Shown: one piece after another, positions 36,900 through 48,985 of the stretch
How positions within the stretch are numbered: position 1 is the first letter of the stretch
Layout: each line of letters opens with the position of its first letter
DNA from: Mactromeris polynyma
Taxonomy: Eukaryota; Mollusca; Bivalvia; Venerida; Mactridae
DNA: 64,000 nt
Reading direction: 5' to 3'
NCBI GenBank assembly: GCA_032209605.1
Contig: JASFXZ010000028.1
Span: 9,732,981-9,796,980, forward strand
Notes under the pieces: generated by a model
Told to the model about the DNA's origin: nothing
Databases searched by the model: none
What the model saw: only the letters and a program-made list of their open reading frames with translations
Made by a program: the position numbers and the translations under genes

Positions 36900-38746
36900 G
36901 ACTTGCATTCCTTTACAAGGCCTGATATACTAAGACTCAGCTGACTCGTACACTTTTGGATAATTGTGCCAGTACACCTTTTCCTTCGAGTGACATCTCT
37001 CGAATTACTTGACTAATTTCAACCATCATCATTCAATTATATAGATTCATGATTTTACAAATTATTGCCCCGGACAATTCTTGGAGAACACATATAAAGA
37101 ATTTCTTTCAAACATTTCCTGAATCGGATCTACGGCCTAGAATCAATAAAATCATATTCCTTTGAACGCATTCTCAACTGAAGGTTTTAAAAGAGAGCTC
37201 TCGCTGTAAAGTTTGCTGAATACTTCATACACTCTCAGAAATATAAACGGAATGTAAACAATATAGGCCCTGTCTCTGTGTGTCTCCTGTTTGTATTTAG
37301 ATAGTTTACATGCATGAAATAAATAAATGTATATTTCTTTGATTCTGTTAATATTGTATTATAATATTGTATTATTTACATAATCAGAAATAACTGGTGA
37401 AGAGTTTCATAATGCATTTTCAATGTTGTAGTTTTACAAAGCAACACTTTTTACACTAGCAATGTAAATAATGTATATAAATGTATATTAGCCAGATTAA
37501 TCTATTTAACTATGTTACACATTATCCAAGTTTGACTGTAATAATATTTTCTGAACTGTATAATTCAAATGTGTGATGTTTTATCAATATTCAGTTTGGG
37601 TGTTTTATAAATAGTAGTACTGTTAACTTTGTACATTATTTTATAATGTCATGAAGTTATGTTTTGTATTTAGATCTGACTCCGTTGTCTGGGATGTATC
37701 TTGCTATTTAGGGTTTTATCATACTGCTGTTCATATGTACTGCCTTGATGTTTGTGTTGGGTTGTATTGAATGACTTATAAATAGTAATGTTTTATTACC
37801 TCAAAGGTAAAGGTCGCAGGAGCCTCTGTGGTCCAGAGGTTATGGGGGCTGACTTCAGACTACATGCCCCTTACTGTTGTGGGTTTGTTTCATATGTCCC
37901 ACCCAGAATATTGAATGTGTGAGGAAGTCATCCAGCTGGCTTACAGAAGGTTGGTGGCTCCACCTTTATACAATATATCTGCTGGAATAGTAAAAACATG
38001 ACTCTTGCTGTTTATGTGACTTTAAGGCCCATTACAAAAATGTCGCAAAAAACGTTTTTACGGTTCATAGTTAGTCCAGCCCCGAAATTTGTTATCCATA
38101 AGGTATACCAACTGAAAACCATAAGTCATAGAGTTTTGCCTGCAGTATAGAGCTCAAGTCCAAGCCCAAACCTCCAGTATTTCAATTAAATAACTTTATT
38201 TGTGGTGGGCAAACTCATCTTAGGCGAGAGATGTTGGTAACTCTGTGTAACAAGTTCTTATTAGATGTTGTTTTATATTTTGTTTTGCTTATGTTTCATA
38301 CCGCATTCAATTTTACGCATTGCTGGAATGTTCCATTCGAATGTAGTTAGCAGAAGTTTGAACCAATGTCGGTAGTTCAAGTTTATAATTTAAGGAAATT
38401 TGTTCTGGTTGACGTGCACTACTGTGATCGAGGGACGCACAATATCGGTATTTATTATACGAATTATGATCATACATAATCATTCAATGCGGTATGCAAT
38501 CTTGTATATTAGATCTTCATATATTTGAAATATTAGAAATATTAGCAATTCATTTCTTATTGCATTTTGTTTTACTGTAGTTCAAATTATATACAACAAT
38601 AACGTGATGTATGACACTATTCGTTGTACATGTATATAGATATTTTGGTTTTGTTTATGGTTTGGTATGTAATCAATATATAGACTGAATCATAAATAAA
38701 ATGTTTATAGATGTAATTGTAGTATTTGCCCAAACTTGATTCCACT
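36900..38746. other. Gene-free; holds the SINE
   Basis: Downstream of the probable poly(A) sites the sequence is AT-rich and noncoding apart from the SINE at 37817-37965. Confidence 0.55.
37817..37965 (+). repeat. tRNA-derived SINE
   Basis: A tRNA-like head (about 37819-37893) with A-box-like TGTGGTCCAGAGGTTATGGG and a degraded B-box-like GTGGGTTTGTTTC is followed by GTGAGGAAGTCATCCAGCTG and GCTTACAGAAGGTTGGTGGC, a body I associate with tRNA-SINEs of bivalves. It lies about 1.5 kb beyond the receptor gene's stop codon in the same orientation. Exact family not assigned. Confidence 0.7.
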
Positions 38747-39040
38747 GACGAGCGTTGTCTGGGTTACAAACTAGTACTTGATCACTGTCGACGAGCGTTG
38801 TCTGGGCTACAAACTAGTACTTGATCACTGTCGACGAGCGTTGTCTGGGTTACAAACTAGTACTTGATCACTGTCGACGAGCGTTGTCTGGGTTACAAAC
38901 TAGTACTTGATCGCTCTCGACGAGCATTGTCTGGGTTACAAACTAGTACTTGATCACTCTCGACGAGTGTTATCTGGGTTACAAACCAGTACTTGATCAC
39001 TCTCGACGAGTGTTGTCTGGGTGACAAACCAGTAATTGAG
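38747..39040 (+). repeat. Seven-copy 43-bp minisatellite
   Basis: GACGAG starts units at 38747, 38790, 38833, 38876, 38919, 38962 and 39005. Units read GCGTTGTCTGGGTTACAAAC then TAGTACTTGATCAC; the last two or three units drift (GTGTT, CCAGTA). Noncoding. Confidence 0.95.
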
Positions 39041-39449
39041 CCAAATTGTGAAGTTCGTCACCACTTCCCTCTCAACATTGGGCAAACTGTGTCACGTTGG
39101 GTAACACAATCTCATGGAATAAAATAAATAAAAACTTGTTTATCTGTGCAGAGGCCATAACTTGTTGAAACATGGTTGGGTCAATGTTATATACTATACA
39201 TAGGACATATATAGGTGACTATACTAATTTTGAAACTGGGTCCAAAATCTTCGTCAAATTACAGGAGAGGATTGCTAGCACGTTAGATCTTTAAGGCACG
39301 TGATAAACAACCTACTTATCAGAACGTGTTTAAAGCGCATAGTATTATTTTTTTGACAAACTATCCTTGGTGATGAATATGAGAAAATAGGTGGATATTT
39401 ACCTCATACAGATGTACACTGCATTGTGACTTTTCATACATGTTGGCTA

Positions 39450-39620
39450 AAACCACAGATACAAGAGTCCGATACTGGTATTTCTATCCTGACCTACACG
39501 CAGAGTAAGCGCCAGTATTGGATATACCTGTATTTGATTCGTGTTTTGTAGTTCCAGGAAAAATGTTAAAGAAAGTTGCAATCGAATGATTTAGAGAATG
39601 TCTGTGTGAAAGCATTACCA
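39450..39620 (+). repeat. R2 repeat, copy 2
   Basis: AAGAGTCCGATACTGGTATT, TGACCTACACGCAGAGTAAG and a GTGTGAAAGCATTACC tail match R2, with strong drift. Confidence 0.55.
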
Positions 39621-40139
39621 TTTTCTCAAAATTATTACATGGCATATTTTGATAGAAAATCTACCTTTAAGGAGTCAAAATCTGGTTCACCTGATCAAAT
39701 AATAAATGTTGTTAGTTTTCTAGCAACTTCATGCTTCATGTAAAAGTGCCTTATTTAGACAAATGTGTATCCTTCCTAAGCCTTGGTCAGGTTCTCATAT
39801 TGGTCAGACCATTATATTACGCATATGTTGATATGTCATCATTTCTTCACAATGTTGGTATCACTGAAATGTGTATGTTCCAGTTCAAATGGCTACCTCC
39901 TTTTTCAACGTATGCTTGGTGACTCAGCTGAACGATCTACGAGATAGATCTCCGAGTGGGGTGGATTGCTGTATCAGGTTCAATGTCAGAGTGTGGGGAT
40001 TATGAGACATAATGACATTAGAGAACAATTGGATGATTTTTTAATGCGTTTAAATGTAGATAAATTATACAATAATGTCTTCGTACAGATGTACTGTAAA
40101 ACATTGCTTTGTAACGTTTCTTGAACGTTTCCTGGAACT

Positions 40140-40310
40140 GCAAAACGCGACTCCGATGCAGATATTCCTTATGCTAGCACACACTTGTCGCGTAGGTCAA
40201 GATAGAAAATACAGGTATTTGTGGTTTTGTGCAACATCTCAGAAAATGGCAATGCAGTGTTAAAAGTAAATCTGTATGAAAGCAATTACCAACGATTTTC
40301 TCCTAATAAT
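40140..40310 (+). repeat. R2 repeat, copy 3
   Basis: CGCGACTCCGATGCAGATAT, GTCGCGTAGGTCAAGATAG, AAAATGGCAATGCAGTGTT and GTATGAAAGCAATTACCAAC match R2. A 62-codon frame over it is incidental. Confidence 0.65.
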
Positions 40311-41349
40311 GACTAAAGATATTTAGTCAACAAAATTAATGAACCTTTAAAGTGAACAATCACATTTTGGCAAACATGTCTTTCTCACTAAAGATTCTTT
40401 TATGCTTCGATTGTCATTCCTCCTTGCGTATTTGTGGTGACTATGGATGTTCTATGTGACATTTCATGCTCGATTGCAAGATTCATTTTCATGTACAGAA
40501 AATATGCAATGTTTGCCGTAAAGTTCTGCTGTAAGAAATTAATTATAGGGGAGTATTTTGCCTACACTGAAAGACTTTACGTTGCAAAGATGTCAATATG
40601 TCGAATAAGACGGAGTTTAAACACGTTTTATGGTGACATGTAATTTAAGTCATTACAATCAAGTTAAAATGTCTTGCTTTCTTATTGACAATAGCAAATA
40701 CCACCAATAACATTTATGTAGAGTTCAAGATTTTTGACATGAAAGCACTTATTGTATTTTACTTGACATAAAGCTTTATGCTACGAACTCCTGCTAGTAA
40801 ATGTCATATCTCGATTTCTATCGAATGTTAAATGAAAACACAGTATTTTTTTGTTTTCAATGTAAAACGAATGTTAAAGACAAAATATCGCGATTGCCCT
40901 TACCGCATTCCGTAGTCTGCCGTTGTGATGTTAAATTACACGTTGTATTTGGTGGTAATGTATTTTGCTAACCCCTATACAACCCCTTTAGATATATTGT
41001 TCCTCCTGCGTCTTTTAAATCCTCTATTCCTCAATGTTGCCTTTAATTCTCTGTAAATATACTTCAAAACGCTAATTGCCAAATTAGATGTGTTATAAAG
41101 TTTTGTAAATAAACAGTTATAAATAAATAATTAAAAAAAAACATTTTGTATATGACTGCTATAATGGTATAACATATTTTCACGAAATTCAGATTTATTT
41201 GCTTTCTAATACCCGGTAAGAGTCGACAAGTGAATAAGTGAAACCCATGTCTTCTGATTCGTTGCCGATGTGTTATTGATGTGATAATTTTTATTTAAGT
41301 TAAAGGCAATCAGATAATCAGTCACTTTTTGCGTCATAACATAATTACA

Positions 41350-42240
41350 AATACTCAGTACATTTAAAGATGTATCTGGCTCATCTGAACATAAAATGTT
41401 TGAATTAACTTCATCCAGAATTGTTGTTGCATTGGCTAAAACATCTCTAATAAGAACCATTGCAATGTGTAACCGATTAAAAATATATTTTTTACCATAT
41501 TTCTAACAGACAAACTTGTAAAATAGCCTGATTGTAACTGTTTTTTTTTTTTAATTGTATGATGTACAAACATCTTTTTCCACCTAATACGGATGAATAC
41601 ATTATGAGTTCATTCTTTGTTAAAGCATATTTATTGATGTTTTAACTATAGAAAATATATTTGTTTCGGTAAAAAATTAAACAAAAAATGAGCATAACAT
41701 ATCTTTGGCTATTTCGGTGGAATGTATAAAATATGGAATGAATGCGTCATTTTCTATATTTCTGGCACTGACATGCGAAAGTTTCAGAAGACCCTCAGGA
41801 ATCAGTTTAAAAACTGCCATTGGGTTCTACAAGAACAAACATTCAAAAATGGTACCACGTTGCTTAATTTTCGTATAAACGATTTTTGCTATTTGTACAA
41901 AGGAAAAAATCAACACGAACTTTTAATAAAGTAATATTATGCTCATTTTTCGTTCATTTGTTTCCTACAGTTAAAACATCAATACACACGCATTGACAAA
42001 GTATGAAAGCATAATGTATTGATACGTATCTGTTGAATAATGTTTTTTTTTTAATCCAGTGTTTTAACGACCAGGCTGTTATGCAAGTTTTGTCTGTTAG
42101 TAATATGGTATAAAATAATATTTTCAATCGGTTATACATTGAAAGGGTCTTATGTGAGATGTTTTAGCCAATGTAACAACACTACTGGATGAAGCCAATT
42201 CAAACAGTTTACGCTCAGATGCGCCAGATACATCTTAAAT
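41350..42240. repeat. 0.9-kb fold-back repeat, arms ~350 and ~300 bp
   Basis: 41350-41702 and 41938-42240 are imperfect reverse complements. Matching words include AGATGTATCTGGC and GCTAAAACATCTC (41361, 41436) against their complements near 42210-42240 and 42153-42167; CTAACAGACAAA near 41503; and AAAATGAGCATAA near 41685 with TTATGCTCATTTT near 41937. The loop of about 235 bp holds a 70-codon open frame. A diverged single copy of one arm is seen at about 2600-2720. Probably a fold-back transposon or a hairpin-forming duplication. Confidence 0.8.
41722..41934 (+). CDS. Small open frame in the fold-back loop, unidentified
   Basis: A 70-codon frame from ATG to TAA fills nearly the whole unpaired loop of the fold-back repeat. 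The product begins MYKIWNECVIFYISGTDMRK and has a mixed, protein-like composition without low complexity. I do not recognise a domain. It may be coding, or chance in a short AT-rich loop. Confidence 0.2.
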   Translation: MYKIWNECVIFYISGTDMRKFQKTLRNQFKNCHWVLQEQTFKNGTTLLNFRINDFCYLYKGKNQHELLIK

Positions 42241-42439
42241 AAAATCTTCTCTCGCGTTGTTTATCGGAGATGCCGATCGCTTCGCTTACACTGTTCTCGA
42301 TTTCGAAGAAAAGCGAATGTTTGGATGTCGTGATATACGTCATGTAACGAATTACATTCATGGAACATGAAAATTAAATTGCTATGCTGAGATTCTGTAT
42401 ATAAATACGCGAAAACCAGGTGACGACATTTAAGAATCC

Positions 42440-42700
42440 TCAAATTCAACTTCATGAAATTGCGATTTAAACTGCATGAATTCTCAAATTCAACCTCATG
42501 AATTCACGAGCTCAACTTGATGATTTCATGATTTTAACTTCATGAGTTTACGATCTGACGATTTCTACTTCGCGAATTCATGATTTCAACTTCGCAAGGA
42601 TTAAAACATGAATTTGTGAAGTTGGAATCTCGAATTCTTGAAGTTAAAATCGACATTTCACAAAGATGAAAGCGTGAATTTATGGAGTTGAATTGGAGAC
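42440..42700. repeat. Degenerate ~20-bp repeats of the type TCATGAATTCACGATTTCAA
   Basis: Words such as AACTTCATGA, AATTCACGAG, GATTTCAACTTCGC and CATGAATTTGTGAAGTTG recur in both orientations at irregular 18-26-bp spacing. A related cluster is at 50745-50880. Not periodic enough to be a clean satellite. Confidence 0.6.
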
Positions 42701-42825
42701 TTTTTGAAACCGAAATATCTATATATGAGGTATTTAGAATCGCATGTTTTAACGATAAAACAGTGAGTCCCATTTATCATGTTTTCATGTTTTAACATAG
42801 AAAAACTAAACTGCCAAAGGAACAA

Positions 42826-43149
42826 TTTAAATGATATACAGATACATGTATCAACATTGGGGTAAGTGAGCTGTGAATATCATTTGTCTTCATAAACTAT
42901 GGTGCCTCCAATTTTGTTTGTTGAAAAAGCATATTTAAATGATATACATATACATGTATCAACATTGGGGTAAGTGAGCTGTGAATATCATTTGTCTTCA
43001 TAAACTATGGTGCCTCCAATTTTGTTTGTTGAAAAAGCATATTTAAATGATATACATATACATGTATCAACATTGGGGTAAGTGAGCTGTGAATATCATT
43101 TGTCTTCATAAACTATGGTGCCTCCAATTTTGTTTGTTGAACAAGCATA
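42826..43149 (+). repeat. Three-copy 108-bp tandem repeat
   Basis: TTTAAATGATATACA starts units at 42826, 42934 and 43042, an exact period of 108 bp. The units are almost identical over their whole length (for example CAACATTGGGGTAAGTGAGC in each), so the triplication is young compared with the surrounding repeats. Confidence 0.95.
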
Positions 43150-43159
43150 TGTAAAATAA

Positions 43160-43670
43160 CAAGTAATATTTCATCATGGAACATATACTTCAGGCGCTTG
43201 ACACATTAGTAAAGGAACATTTGTAACTAGGTAGATTCAAAATATGCTACGTAATATTTTTGATAAAATGGCGTGTATATGCCTATACACAGACATACTC
43301 TAAAACATTGCATCGTAACTTTTATCAAATATTTTCCCTGTACTGTAAAAATGAGTACGATATAAGTATTTCCTATGCTAACGCTAACGCGGCGCGTAGG
43401 TCAGGAAAGAAATACTGGTATCGGACGATTGAATACATGTTTATGGTTTTGGTAAACAAATTAGAAAAGTGACAAGGCAGTGTTGTAGAGTACATCTGTA
43501 CGAAATAAATTACCACCATTTTTTGTTGATTCATCAATAAGGATATTTGTCCGAAAATGGAGACTATGTACCTTTAAATGTCAAATGTTTTATCATGGAA
43601 ATTATATATTTCAGACACTTGTCGGAGTAGTAAAGGAACATACTATTAAGTTACCTAAAAAAGTATTGTT
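43160..43670 (+). repeat. R2 repeat, copy 4, in a ~430-bp local duplication
   Basis: The R2 core is at 43345-43520 (TAAGTATTTCCTATGCTAAC, CGGCGCGTAGGTCAGGAAAG, AAAAGTGACAAGGCAGTGTT). Similar sequences containing ATCATGGAA.., the CTTG-centred stretch and AGTAAAGGAACAT lie on both sides (43170-43225 and 43590-43650), as direct repeats about 430 bp apart. Confidence 0.6.
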
Positions 43671-43684
43671 CTAATAAAAGAAAG

Positions 43685-43830
43685 ATTAAGGTAACTGCGA
43701 ACGCCATATACACATAGACCCAAGGGAAATAACAGCCAACGAAACATTAGGGTATTGGTAGGTAAAAGGGTAAGCATCAATGGGAACGGGTGCGCAAGGA
43801 ATGATCCGGCCGACCATCAAAACAATCATG
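43685..43830 (-). repeat. R1 repeat, minus, diverged fragment
   Basis: Carries GCGAACGCCATATACACATA, AGACCCAAGGGAAA and GCGCAAGGAATGATCCGGCC, recognisable but drifted R1 words. Confidence 0.6.
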
Positions 43831-44527
43831 GATAATTTAACTGGACAACACAGTGGGAGATAAACCACACATTCGAAAATGTAGTTCTTCATTCACAAAT
43901 ATTGTAAAGTGAAATATTGCGATGTATAAAGTGTTTCCTAGTGTTCTGCAATGACGTGGTTAACGAACGCTTGTTTATCAAGCAATCATTACCTTAAAAC
44001 GACTTACGTATTTTGCCTGAACTACGCGACTCACCTTCACAAGTCTACGCACCAATGTTGCTGGATTTATGGTTGATTAGTCTATAATAACACAAATCAA
44101 CGCCACAAAGGTGTCTATCTGTCCAATTAAAACATATGAAACTGATCAAATCTGTCAAATTAAAACATACTGAAACTGATCAAATATTATTCATGTGTGT
44201 ATAGAACGACCTTCATAGCGTTGTTAACTTCCTAACAGAGACACTGGAAATCCTAAATGATCACGCTATGCTTTGGGGACACCTTTAATGTCTACATTAT
44301 ACAGACAAGTTTGTAATAATGAAGTATAATATCATATTGACGCAGGGCAAGAAAGTCCATTTGCAATGCGCACAAGAACCAAATTGACCACAAGGGAGAA
44401 CAATTACTTAGATAATTACAATGGCAAAAGTGACACAAGTCATGCCATGCTTTTGAATAGGCAGATGTGGGGAGCTCTAGGCGAAGAATGTAACGTCAAA
44501 ACCTACTCGTCAAACTTCAATAAAGTA

Positions 44528-44694
44528 CAATAAAACCTCATTAATAAGACTACTTTCTGGACCCTTGAAAACTGGTTTTCTTATTGAGATTGTCTAAATA
44601 TTGAGGCTTTGTGAAGAGCACAACAGTGAAAATGGACTTGCGTTCTTCATTTTGAGGTGGATTTATTATTGAGGTGGTCTTAATGTGAGGTGTA
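44528..44694. mobile_element. Truncated pogo-like MITE
   Basis: After TA (44526-44527) the block starts CAATAAAACCTCATTAATAAG and ends near 44694 in GAGGTGGTCTTAATGTGAGG, inverted forms of the same word family as 63457-63888. The outermost bases of the right end are lost. Confidence 0.6.
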
Positions 44695-45148
44695 GATTAA
44701 TATTTATAAACACAACAATTACGAAAGACTACATTTTTATTCGCATTTTCAGAGTAGGTAAATTTATGAAATCGAAAGATTGCAATGAAGTACATTTGCA
44801 ACTCGTAACTTCCTACAATGGGTAACTAACTTAGTAGCTAATTATAAGTGCATGCAGAAGACATATGAGGATGTAATGCTATCAAGAGATATGATAATTG
44901 GTATACTAGAAATCGTCATGTCAGAAGCCGTTATACGACGGACAATGTATTTATAGTGTGCAATAGTGGCAACAACAGAAAACGAAGCTTATGGGTTCAA
45001 TTACTGTCGAATACTGACAATATACAAATGCATTTTCCTGAAAGCAAGTTCAACTGGCAACGGTTTCAGTCGTGTACGCATGAGTTTGTTCAGGTGGATA
45101 TTTCCAAAATCTTTCGTTTGGCACCCGAAAGGTTTTATAAATATTATC

Positions 45149-45362
45149 GCCGCCGTACGATTTCCAACTTCTTCTTAAAGTGACGTCATTTCCAGAAGAA
45201 TTCGCAAGTGACGTTACCATGTACTGACAGTAAGCAATATTTGCCCTAATATGGCAATATGAAAACAAAGTGACGATGTGGAGTAAATATTGTTTCCTCC
45301 TTGCAAATAGTGACTTCACATGTTGCGTTTTCTTGAAATGACGTCACTTACCGAGGAGGTTG
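45149..45362 (+). repeat. Dispersed ~215-bp repeat, copy 2
   Basis: Partner of 6165-6380; also carries TGACGTCATTTCCAGAAG and GAAATGACGTCACTTACC, i.e. two CRE-like TGACGTCA words about 160 bp apart. Frames across it are incidental. Confidence 0.75.
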
Positions 45363-45564
45363 TAAATCCCATAGCAGCGCTCATATCATAAGTTTCATCG
45401 GCATTTGTAAGTCACATAATGAGAAACGACGAAACAAAGCGAAAATAGAATTAGAAACATGAAAAGCCATATGCGTCTTATTAGACATTTCACAATTATA
45501 TGATGAATACAGAAAATTTATAAAAAAGATAAAAACCGGAGAAGTAAACGAGAGATAATTTATT

Positions 45565-46300
45565 GATACAGGGAACGGCACATAAGAAAGACAGTGCTTC
45601 CCAATACAGACCTCCGGGAAGACAATCCTAAAAATATTATGCACTTGAGGAGGTTAAATGGTACATACGTTAGGGAACAGAGGCGCAAGGAAAGGCCTGG
45701 AATAAGTAGGAGAATTAAAGAGGACAGACAGTGAAGGGGGATTAATGGATAGGAAAAATCACGCGGCAAATCAAGACAGCTGGCAACAATAGGCCGAAAT
45801 TGGGCAGAACATAACCTGAACAAAGGGAAGAAAAATGTTGACCATTCTCGATTTGTACGAATATGTGCATGCAATTTGAACAAAACAAATTTTGTGTGAG
45901 AAGAGCCGTAACTGTACACACGCAGGCGGATATGATATTATCGAAAAACGTCCGCCTACATACTGTACAGTTAAAATGAAAATAGAAAGCATTTCAGAGA
46001 CAGTTCTTTAAAATGGTCATTTAATCAAGTCGTTATATTGTTATCAAACTGTTTATCTCATTCATTTTCAGTTATAGCTAAAAGAAAGAGAATAAGTTGC
46101 TACAGGGAACGCCCTCATACATAAGACAGTGTCTCTCCACCATAAGGGATAACTATAATACTTAAAGAGGACACACATGGGGGGGTATTAATGGATATAA
46201 TACATCACAGGATAATTCAAGAAAGCTGGCAACAACAGGCCGAAAGTGGGGAGTAAATAACATGAACACTATATAAAGTGAAAGCATTGCTCAGGGGAAA
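45565..46300 (-). repeat. R1 dimer with linker, minus (partner of 17609-18385)
   Basis: Two minus R1 segments (45565-45835 and 46075-46300) enclose a linker containing GTCCGCCTACATACTGTAC and TCTTTAAAATGGTCATTTAA. Order and linker match 17609-18385 in reverse complement, with some length differences. It lies outside the two big arms. Confidence 0.75.
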
Positions 46301-47059
46301 GGGAAGTACATACATTCAAATCACAAAAATAAATACGTTGGTCATAACCTAGTAATGGCGATCTTGCTTTTCATCTGTCCATACAAGGCATAAGTACAGC
46401 AAACATGATACATACCATTATACCAACTGAGAGGGGAATATGCCATTTTATAAATAATACAGTTGCACAACGGAATAAAGGTTTTAGGCCAAACTACAAT
46501 GTTATATTGCTTTTCCAGTATGAAGTAGTTCTCAATGTTCATCGTTTCTATCTACTGCATTATTAGATGCCTTTATAATACTAACAGAAAACATTATTAG
46601 GTAATTGATTCGGTTAACGCCATATTTTAACTTTTTCAGTTCTGCCAGTCAGTAAGTTGACCTCACAATTATCAACTGGTACTACATTTCCCCCTCCTGT
46701 AAACATTCCCAAAATTGAATAATAGGAGGAGGACGTATGAACGTAACCAAATAACACGGAAATCATGACCGGACCACCCGGAAACAGCTTTCGTTCTACC
46801 AACCGTGTAAACAGGAAAGGAAAATGAGATAAAGTTCTTTTAAATTATAATTAGTTATAATAGCCTCTGTTATTGAAACTCGTATCACAAAAAGTATTCA
46901 TTTAGAAACTGGAACGCTACCAGCAACCGTACTGTCATCTTCAATGTTTTAATTTAGAAGGTGATCTAACATTTCTTCCATTTTCCCCGTATGTTTTCAT
47001 TTCTGAACTATCGGTATGTGTGACACATAGTGTTCTGCAGGACAGTCGCTGGAAGTAAT

Positions 47060-47365
47060 GCAATAGAGAATAAGTTGTTACATGAAACATCACGAACACA
47101 AGACAATGCATCCCCACACAGACCTCCGGGAAAAAACAGTCCACAAAACATCAGGCATTGAGGAGGTGAGAGGGTTATTACGCAAGGGAACAGGGACGCA
47201 AGGAATGACCAGCCCAATCATAAAGGAAAAAAATAAGGAGGTATTTAATGGATGTAATACATCACCGAGCTATCAACAATTGGCCGAAAGAAGGAAGAAA
47301 ATAATATGAACACTATATCAAGTGAAAGAACTGCGCATTGGGAAAGGGAAATGTAACATAAATCT
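47060..47365 (-). repeat. R1 repeat, minus
   Basis: From GAGAATAAGTTGTTACATGA and CACACAGACCTCCGGGAA to GAACACTATATCAAGTGAAAG and GGGAAAGGGAAATG. Missing the outer TTTAAACCCC end. Confidence 0.75.
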
Positions 47366-47653
47366 AAAGCATAATAAATAGAAATAATAACTTTACAGCG
47401 ATTAACAGCCTTGGATCTGTCAGTGAAAATACTTTGGGTTTAATGTATGTTTTTAGAATTCATTTTTTGCTTAGTTCTCTGCTTTCTCTGAAACACATAT
47501 GTCTCAAACACTCCAATTTTAGAATATATAAGCGGCAGAGAATAAATAAACATTTTATCATTTAAGTACGGACACTTTTAAGTTCACGCATTACAATATA
47601 ACACCGACAATTAATATATGTTTAACAACGTATTTGGTTATTACTAAGAACTA

Positions 47654-47823
47654 CAATCGGACCTCGTTCAGTCGAATTCATTTACATTTTATTTCTAATA
47701 ATTCATGGTTTCGGATAGCCCATTTCAATTTGACATGACTAGAAAAATACATCGGGACTTGATATTTATATCGGATGATACCAAGTATTCGGATAAATGT
47801 TGTCTAATAAACGAGGTCCGATA
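47654..47823. mobile_element. ~170-bp MITE, family M, second copy
   Basis: Bounded by CAATCGGACCTCGTT and its inverted partner AACGAGGTCCGAT, with TA before the left end. The interior (GTTTCGGATAGCCC, ATACCAAGTATTCGGATA) matches 51520-51695 in the same orientation. Confidence 0.7.
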
Positions 47824-48114
47824 TTTACTTTAAAAATATATTACTGACAAGAAACAATATAATTATCTTTTTCAAGACTTTTTGTAGTGTATTGACTAAA
47901 TAATAAAAAACTTTTATCGGGTAATTCGAAGACACAAAACCAATCTACAACCAGACAAATGTAAATGATGAACGCTATTGTGGCTAGACAGTATTGTTAG
48001 TATACCAGCATCTTTCCTCTTAAACGTTCTGTTTTCCTTGTTGTAGAGGTTTTGTTTGGGGGGGGGGTGGGGCATATGAATAAGAGATTGACTAGTAAAC
48101 ATGTATTTAAAGGT

Positions 48115-48225
48115 GACTTGCACCTCCTCAGTGCCTGATGTTTTGTAGGCTTGTGTTTTCTTGGCGTCTGTGCGGGGAGGCAATGTCTGGTGCATAAAGC
48201 GTTTCCTATAACAATTTGATTTCTC
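48115..48225 (+). repeat. R1 right-end fragment, plus
   Basis: TGCACCTCCTCAGTGCCTGA, TCTGTGCGGGGAGGCAATGT and GTTTCCTATAACAATTTG match the last ~110 bp of R1. It follows a G-run (48057-48072). Confidence 0.65.
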
Positions 48226-48869
48226 TTTGACAAACGTTTTCTATTAGGTTGCAATACTGAACCATGAAATAGCATGTCAATAAAATGTACACGAATCACA
48301 CATTGATTAATTATACGATTAATTGTCTAGCTCTGCTCTTTTACATGGCTTGAAGATGTGATTTGCACCAGAGCACAATCTCAATGGAAATTCAACATTG
48401 ACACGAACTCCAAATACAAAATAATGAATAGGTCTGTACAGCGAAGTATTAACACACAATATGCTCGATATCGTTAAAACGGAATGTGCATGCTATGCAC
48501 AATATTTCAATATGAGATGTCTATAAGCCCACGATGCTGTAATATATTTAAGATTTCCCTCATATAGCGTGTGCGAGGTGTGACCCCATAGTCATAAATT
48601 GTCTGTAAAACTCTTTTTTTTAAATCAGATGGTGTTGAACGTTAGTTTTTATTATATATTAGCCTGATTTTGTGTACACGCAGAACTAGATAAACTAGAT
48701 AGACCAATCCCAAATCGCCTTGCACTGTTCTATATGTGGAGGTATTATTGAAAATCATTTCAATCTAAACATTACCACTTGCTAGATAATTACACTTGCG
48801 CTACGAATCTTTGTCAGTTATATATTAAGATTGTATTGCCGTCGACTAGAATAAGTGGCTCTCTTGCGA

Positions 48870-48985
48870 CGCAACGTTTTTGACATGGCTCTTTTACCTC
48901 CTTAACTCCTAATGTTTCCCTTGGGTCTGTGTGGGCAGGCATTGTCTTGTGAATATGACATTCCCTGTAACAGTTAAGTACTTCA
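48870..48985 (+). repeat. R1 right-end fragment, plus
   Basis: ACCTCCTTAACTCCTAATGT, GGGTCTGTGTGGGCAGGCAT and CATTCCCTGTAACAGTTAAG match the last ~110 bp of R1. Confidence 0.65.

Larger units (their letters stand above)
39041..41349. other. Gene-free; R2 repeats
   Basis: Two R2 copies (39450-39620, 40140-40310); otherwise short frames without recognised domains. Confidence 0.5.

Noticed and set aside
38747..39040. CRISPR-like array (regular 43-bp spacing)
   Set aside because: Units are contiguous with no unique spacers, and the genome is eukaryotic; it is a minisatellite.
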